Of a stretch of 64,000 bases of DNA, positions 60,277 to 64,000 are shown one piece after another. The notes under the pieces were generated by a model. That model saw only the letters and a program-made list of their open reading frames with translations, had not been told where the DNA came from and did no database searches. A program made the position numbers and the translations under genes. Numbering within the stretch: the first letter of the stretch is position 1; each line of letters opens with the position of its first letter. The stretch spans positions 248,001-312,000 of the forward strand of contig JAWKOL010000003.1 in assembly GCA_041391225.1 (NCBI GenBank), written 5' to 3'. Source of the DNA: RI-153 sp041391225. GTDB taxonomy: Bacteria > Chloroflexota > Anaerolineae > Caldilineales > Caldilineaceae.

Positions 60277-60921
60277 GTGTCTAATCTGTCATCGACTATT
60301 GGTAAAGGGTGTCAATCTGACAACCACCAGTCCATCGCCCAAGGGCTCCTCTACACCCACACGCGCCTGAACGCCAACCAGCGCAAGACCCTGGACGCGG
60401 CGGCCTTTCTCTACGCGTTGATCGAGCTCTTGGAGGAGCGTGGCCTGCTCACCATCGAGGAATTGGACGAGCGCAAGCACGTCGTAGCCGAACGGCTGGC
60501 CGAGCAACTGCGCAGCGAAGGATTGGGGACGATGCTACTCGATCCCGAAACCGACAAGTACAGCTTCGAGCAGACCGCCGAGATCGACTGCACCCAACGC
60601 CTGCATCTGTGCAAGGCCAGTTGTTGCCGCCTCTCCTTCGCCCTATCCAAACAGGACGTGCGCGAGGGGATCGTCCATTGGGCGCTAGGACGGCCCTACA
60701 TGATCGACCAGGACGACGACGGCTACTGCACCCACATGGATCGCGACTGCCTGCACTGCACCATCTACGACCACCGACCTATCCCCTGCCGCGGCTACGA
60801 CTGCCGCCAGGACAAACGCATCTGGCTCGACTACGAACAGAGGATACCCAATCCCACACTAGCCGAGGACGACTGGCCCACCTGTCTCAACGGTACGAAC
60901 GCGGACGCGCAACGGGATTGA
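60277..60921 (+). CDS. YkgJ-type cysteine cluster protein
   Basis: 214 residues from GTG 60277, 8 bp after the previous gene. A helical N-terminal ~100 residues includes LDAAAFLYALIELLEERGLLTIEELDERK. A Cys-rich metal-binding domain follows: CTQRLHLCKASCCRLSFALS, YCTHMDRDCLHCTIYDHRPIPCRGYDC. This CxxxC-CC...C...CR-x2-DC pattern is that of the YkgJ zinc/iron-chelating family, whose function is poorly known. In this operon it precedes the structural genes, so a maturation role is possible but only by position. The gap 60922-61028 has no gene. Confidence 0.75.
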   Translation: MSNLSSTIGKGCQSDNHQSIAQGLLYTHTRLNANQRKTLDAAAFLYALIELLEERGLLTIEELDERKHVVAERLAEQLRSEGLGTMLLDPETDKYSFEQTAEIDCTQRLHLCKASCCRLSFALSKQDVREGIVHWALGRPYMIDQDDDGYCTHMDRDCLHCTIYDHRPIPCRGYDCRQDKRIWLDYEQRIPNPTLAEDDWPTCLNGTNADAQRD

Positions 60922-61028
60922 AATCCCGCCCTGACACAGAAAAGCACCCTCAGGCGCTGCAGAAAATCCCCAGTCACTGAGGCGAATTCTCGGTGTCAGC
61001 AGGGGGTTTCAACCCCAGAGGAGACGCC

Positions 61029-61583
61029 ATGATCGGCTTCGTGGACGAAACACTAAAGAATCTGCTTTCCCGAGAACTGGCCCAGATCGAGGACCACGTC
61101 TACTTCGACGCACCGGACCGCGACTTCAAGCCATCGCTGCCCGCCGTGGACCTCTTCCTCTATGACGTGCGCGAGAACCTCGATCTGCGCAGCAACGAAT
61201 GGGAAATCGAGCGCACCGGCACCACCGCTACCCGGCAGATACCTCCTACGCGCGTGGACTGCTCCTACCTGATCACCGCATGGGCCGGTGACATTCGCAG
61301 CGAACACATCCTGCTCGGCGACATCATGCGCGTGCTGCTGCGGTACACATCCTTGCCCAAAGAACTCCTGGTCGACAGGCTGCAAGATCAGGATCTACCG
61401 CTGCCCACCGCCGTCCTCCAACCAGGTCGGCTCCAGAGTGTGGGCGAATTCTGGCAGGCCCTGGACGGCAAGCCCAAGGCCGCGCTCAACTACACCGTCA
61501 CCATCGCCGTGCGCCCGCAGCCCACGGACACCGCACCACTCGTCGTAGAAAGCAGCGCCAATCTCAAACCAACAGCAGATTAG
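61029..61583 (+). CDS. DUF4255 protein (Afp16/Pvc16-like tail-end subunit)
   Basis: 184 residues from ATG 61029 with AGAGGAG upstream, intact. The DUF4255 pattern is clear: MIGFVDETLKNLLSRELA, an early beta region PSLPAVDLFLYDVRENLDLRS, RVDCSYLITAW, ILLGDIMRVLLRY and a late LNYTVTIAV. In Afp and PVC particles this family caps or terminates the tube and sheath. It is followed at the stop codon by a family C palindrome and then by the regulatory-domain protein and the sheath. Confidence 0.88.
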   Translation: MIGFVDETLKNLLSRELAQIEDHVYFDAPDRDFKPSLPAVDLFLYDVRENLDLRSNEWEIERTGTTATRQIPPTRVDCSYLITAWAGDIRSEHILLGDIMRVLLRYTSLPKELLVDRLQDQDLPLPTAVLQPGRLQSVGEFWQALDGKPKAALNYTVTIAVRPQPTDTAPLVVESSANLKPTAD

Positions 61584-61671
61584 GTGATTGGTGGTTAGTG
61601 ATTGGTGATTGGGCCAGAGGCCATCTCTGCCCCAATCACCAATCCCCAACCACCAATCACCAATCACAAAC
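61583..61671. repeat. Palindromic repeat family C, copy 3
   Basis: 'gtgattggtggttagtgatt' and 'ggtgattggg' oppose 'cccaatcaccaatccccaac' and 'caccaatcaccaatcac' with a ~20-bp core. It fills the gap between the DUF4255 gene and the next gene. Confidence 0.85.
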
Positions 61672-61682
61672 TCGAGCATCTT

Positions 61683-62621
61683 ATGGACAGCCCAACCGCC
61701 ATCCGGCACGTGGTCAACTTGGCCGGGGTCGTCCAGGAAGCGGAAGACCCCGCCGCAACCAATGCCAATCACCTGCAATCGCCGCCCAAGCCGCAGCGCC
61801 TGGCCGGCGCGCTGGTGCGCATCCTCGCCGCCACTGCGCCGCCCGCCTTCCAGGATCGCCTGTTGCGTCGGCTCGACGACCTCTACGCCGATTCTTTCGT
61901 CTGTCCCATCGACGCCGACGTGGGCCAACTCGATCAGGCAGGCGCGCCCCCGACATTTTTGCACCGATACTTTGCAACAAATGGCAGGCACCTTTCCGCA
62001 GGCGCAACGCTGCATGTGCTGGAACCCGGCACCACCTGGCAAGTGACCGACACGGGCCACGTCTACCTGATCTGGCGTCTGCGCGACAGGCTCCACGTCT
62101 ACTTCAACGCCCGCCATCATGGCTTCCGTTTTTCAGCGCTCACAACACGCCCCGATCACACGCGCACCCAGGCCGATGGTGTCTACTACTTCCTCGATCT
62201 GCCGCCGGTGGACAAGGGCGGCACCTACCAGTTACGTGTCGGTCTGCCGCAACTGGGGACGCGCTACGCCACCCACACCACAGGACCCATCGATCTGCAC
62301 GCCAACCCCAAAGATCAGCCGGTGCAGACAGTATGGGCGCCGATTGTTCTGCAACCCACACGCATCACCGGCGCGGTGACCTACCAGGACGACGCAGGCG
62401 CGCAACAGCCGGTGGCCGGCGCGCTTGTCCGCGTGCGCGGTGACGATCACCGCACCTACACCCGCCCCAGTGGACGCTTTACCCTGGGCCTCGAAGCCGG
62501 TCGCCACGAGTTGACCGTCCGCGCAAGCAAATTCCAGCCCTTATCTCAGCCCATAGAAGTCGCCATTGGGCAGACCCAGATCGTGGACGTGATCTTGCAG
62601 CGCGAAAAGAAATCGCCCTGA
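61683..62621 (+). CDS. Carboxypeptidase-regulatory-like domain protein of the injection-system operon
   Basis: 312 residues from ATG 61683, intact. The N-terminal ~200 residues hold no known catalytic motif: RLAGALVRILAATAPPAFQDRLL, YFATNGRHLSAGATLHVLEPGTTWQVTD, FYFLDLPPVDKGGTYQLRV. Residues ~225-305 form a carboxypeptidase-regulatory/transthyretin-like beta sandwich (TGAVTYQDDAGAQQPVAGALVRV, GRFTLGLEAGRHELTVRASKF). Such domains occur in structural or baseplate-associated proteins. Lying between DUF4255 and the sheath, it is probably a particle component, but which one is unknown. Confidence 0.65.
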   Translation: MDSPTAIRHVVNLAGVVQEAEDPAATNANHLQSPPKPQRLAGALVRILAATAPPAFQDRLLRRLDDLYADSFVCPIDADVGQLDQAGAPPTFLHRYFATNGRHLSAGATLHVLEPGTTWQVTDTGHVYLIWRLRDRLHVYFNARHHGFRFSALTTRPDHTRTQADGVYYFLDLPPVDKGGTYQLRVGLPQLGTRYATHTTGPIDLHANPKDQPVQTVWAPIVLQPTRITGAVTYQDDAGAQQPVAGALVRVRGDDHRTYTRPSGRFTLGLEAGRHELTVRASKFQPLSQPIEVAIGQTQIVDVILQREKKSP

Positions 62622-62666
62622 TCCGCTGCGCACTGTGACTTACGCACAAAACAAAGGAGACAGATT

Positions 62667-64000
62667 ATGCCACAGTATCTTTCGCCGGGTGTCTACGTAG
62701 AGGAGGTGCCATCTGCCGTGCAGGGCATTGTCGGCGTCAGCACCAGCACCGCCGGCTTCATCGGCAAATGTGCCAACGATATGATCGTCATTCCCCCAGG
62801 GCCGGTGAGCCGCGTCGAAGCCGAGAACGTAGGCACAGCAGACGGAACGGAGACGCGCTTCGTGCTGAAGGCGTACCCTGTGCTCACCAAGGTCGGCACC
62901 TTCACCGTTCAGGTAGATGGCACACCGCAGACGGCGGTGCTGGTGAACAATTTCAGCGCCGGCAAGGCCGAAGTCGTCTTCGAGACGGCGCCCGCGGCCG
63001 GTGCAGTCACCGTCACCTACGACGCCTTTGCCAAGGTTATCACCGGTGAAGCGGTTGGCGTCATCGCCGAAAGCGAACTCGTTGCAGAAGCACAAGTACA
63101 GGCAACCGGCGACGGCAAGACAAAGAGCTTTCTCCTGGATGGTTGGCCTGTCATTACGAGGATCGGCGAATATCGCGTGTTCGCGACAGTCGATGGTCAG
63201 GAGATTGATTTCCCCAATGCGGTGTTGCAGAACGATGGCAACAGCAAACAGTCTAAAGTCGTCTTCAAATCTGCACCACCGGACAAGACTGCAATCACAG
63301 TCAAGTACAAAAAGGGGAAAGAACTGCGATTGGCCCAGTATCCGGTCTTGCTCAAGAGTTTCAGTTGTCGGAGCGATGCCGCCGACCTTGCCGATACCGA
63401 CTACCAGATCGTCAACGACTTCCGTAGCCGCACGAGTTATCTGCAACTAACGGCGAATCCAGGAACCATCCGCGCCAACTATCTCGCCGTACCAGTACAG
63501 GCAGTCGTCCACAGGGAATCCATTGGCAAAGGCGATGCGGCCACGATGCGCTTCCCCCTGACGCGCTATCCAATCGACGAGACAGCAGGCATGTTCGCTG
63601 CAAGGAATGGCGACTACCGCACCGCCTCCGTAGTGTCGGATGCCACTATCGAAATGGACAAAGAAAACGCCAAGGCTTGGGTGGTATTCACCAACGCCCC
63701 CGCGCTGAACACAGAAATCTGGATCGACTACGTGGCGCTGCCCACGTTCAAACCGCTCAAGAACCAGGTCAAGCTCTGCACCAGCTTCTCCGCATACCGC
63801 AAACACTTCGGCGATTTCTCCACAGATCCAGATCTGAACATGCTGGCGCACGGCGTCTACGGCTTCTTCCACAACGGCGGCTCGCGCTGTTATGTCGGTG
63901 TGATGGATAACGACATCGACACCATCCTGGAGCAGTTCGGCGCCATCGACGAGATCGCCATCGTGGCTGCGCCCGGCCTCAACAACGAAGAATTCCGCGA
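62667..64000 (+). CDS. Contractile tail sheath protein with inserted beta repeats (runs off the window)
   Basis: ATG 62667 with AAAGGAGACAG upstream; 444 codons remain open to the window end. The sheath signature is at residues 2-35: YLSPGVYVEEVPSAVQGIVG then STAGFIGK. The sheath fold resumes at about 368 with KLCTSFSAYRKHFGDFSTDP, LAHGVYGFFHNGGSRCYVGV and IAIVAAPG. Between them ~330 residues hold at least three related units of ~75 residues at 49-121, 139-217 and 280-357. Each has 'G.gdg...F.L..yPv', '...vvF..aP' and a final 'Y' strand. A shorter, less similar unit lies at ~222-274. Insertions here would sit on the outer face of the sheath. The rest of the particle should lie downstream. Confidence 0.88.
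   Translation, partial: MPQYLSPGVYVEEVPSAVQGIVGVSTSTAGFIGKCANDMIVIPPGPVSRVEAENVGTADGTETRFVLKAYPVLTKVGTFTVQVDGTPQTAVLVNNFSAGKAEVVFETAPAAGAVTVTYDAFAKVITGEAVGVIAESELVAEAQVQATGDGKTKSFLLDGWPVITRIGEYRVFATVDGQEIDFPNAVLQNDGNSKQSKVVFKSAPPDKTAITVKYKKGKELRLAQYPVLLKSFSCRSDAADLADTDYQIVNDFRSRTSYLQLTANPGTIRANYLAVPVQAVVHRESIGKGDAATMRFPLTRYPIDETAGMFAARNGDYRTASVVSDATIEMDKENAKAWVVFTNAPALNTEIWIDYVALPTFKPLKNQVKLCTSFSAYRKHFGDFSTDPDLNMLAHGVYGFFHNGGSRCYVGVMDNDIDTILEQFGAIDEIAIVAAPGLNNEEFR

Noticed and set aside
62640..63446. 268-codon minus-strand reading frame
   Set aside because: Antisense of the sheath gene, whose frame has a good ribosome site and clear sheath motifs.

Overview
The window looks like a chromosomal contig from a Chloroflexota bacterium, probably Anaerolineae or Caldilineales. 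I infer this from the high GC content, two respiratory complex I gene sets, secreted proteins with Thr/Pro 'TPTPTET' linkers, Chloroflexota-style substrate-binding proteins and many intergenic palindromic repeats. There is no 16S gene or other marker, so the taxonomy is an inference. Many genes carry short indels. Repairing them often restores canonical C-termini, so many frame breaks are probably consensus errors; others, at 40.6-41.5 kb and 45.2-46.1 kb, look like genuine gene remnants.

Layout. 1-2.7 kb: broken glycerate 2-kinase, broken IS4-type transposase and a small unknown gene. 2.9-9.2 kb (minus): a repeat-built lipoprotein, a MurE-like ligase and a secreted BNR/Pro-Thr protein. 9.6-18.1 kb (minus): nuoA-H-J-K-(TPR protein)-L-M-N, a membrane-arm-only complex I set. 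18.5-34.2 kb (plus, divergent): a complete set nuoA-B-CD-EF-G-H-I-J-K-L-M-N with fused CD and EF. Opposed promoters lie between the two sets, and almost every large gap in the plus operon holds a palindromic repeat. 34.4-40.5 kb: aldo/keto reductase, enolase-superfamily dehydratase, an MBL hydrolase and TetR pair with palindromic operators, UPF0175/VapBC-type genes and an SDR. 40.6-46.1 kb: remnants and secreted proteins (SBBP propeller, chimeric substrate-binding protein, SUMF1-like protein, intradiol dioxygenase, transposase fragment).

46.3-64 kb: the accessory region of most interest. It starts with GH-like barrels, a probable amidase / alpha-beta hydrolase / caspase-fold protein, a thermolysin-like metallopeptidase and a membrane protein. 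A SARP/BTAD regulator follows, and then an apparent contractile injection system (CIS) operon: AAA+ ATPase, DUF4157 protein, a WHH-type nuclease, a SUKH (SMI1/KNR4) immunity protein, a peptidoglycan-binding candidate effector, a Cys-cluster protein, DUF4255 (Afp16/Pvc16-like), a carboxypeptidase-regulatory-like protein and a tail sheath that runs off the window. Five ACAGAC direct repeats at 11-12 bp spacing sit just upstream of a TACAAT -10 in front of the ATPase, which is the layout of a SARP-activated promoter. Three cargo-like proteins share a GN-x-QR N-terminal motif.

The working hypothesis is a SARP-controlled CIS that carries a nuclease with its own immunity protein and cell-wall-directed cargo. 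That would point to bacterial rather than eukaryotic targets.
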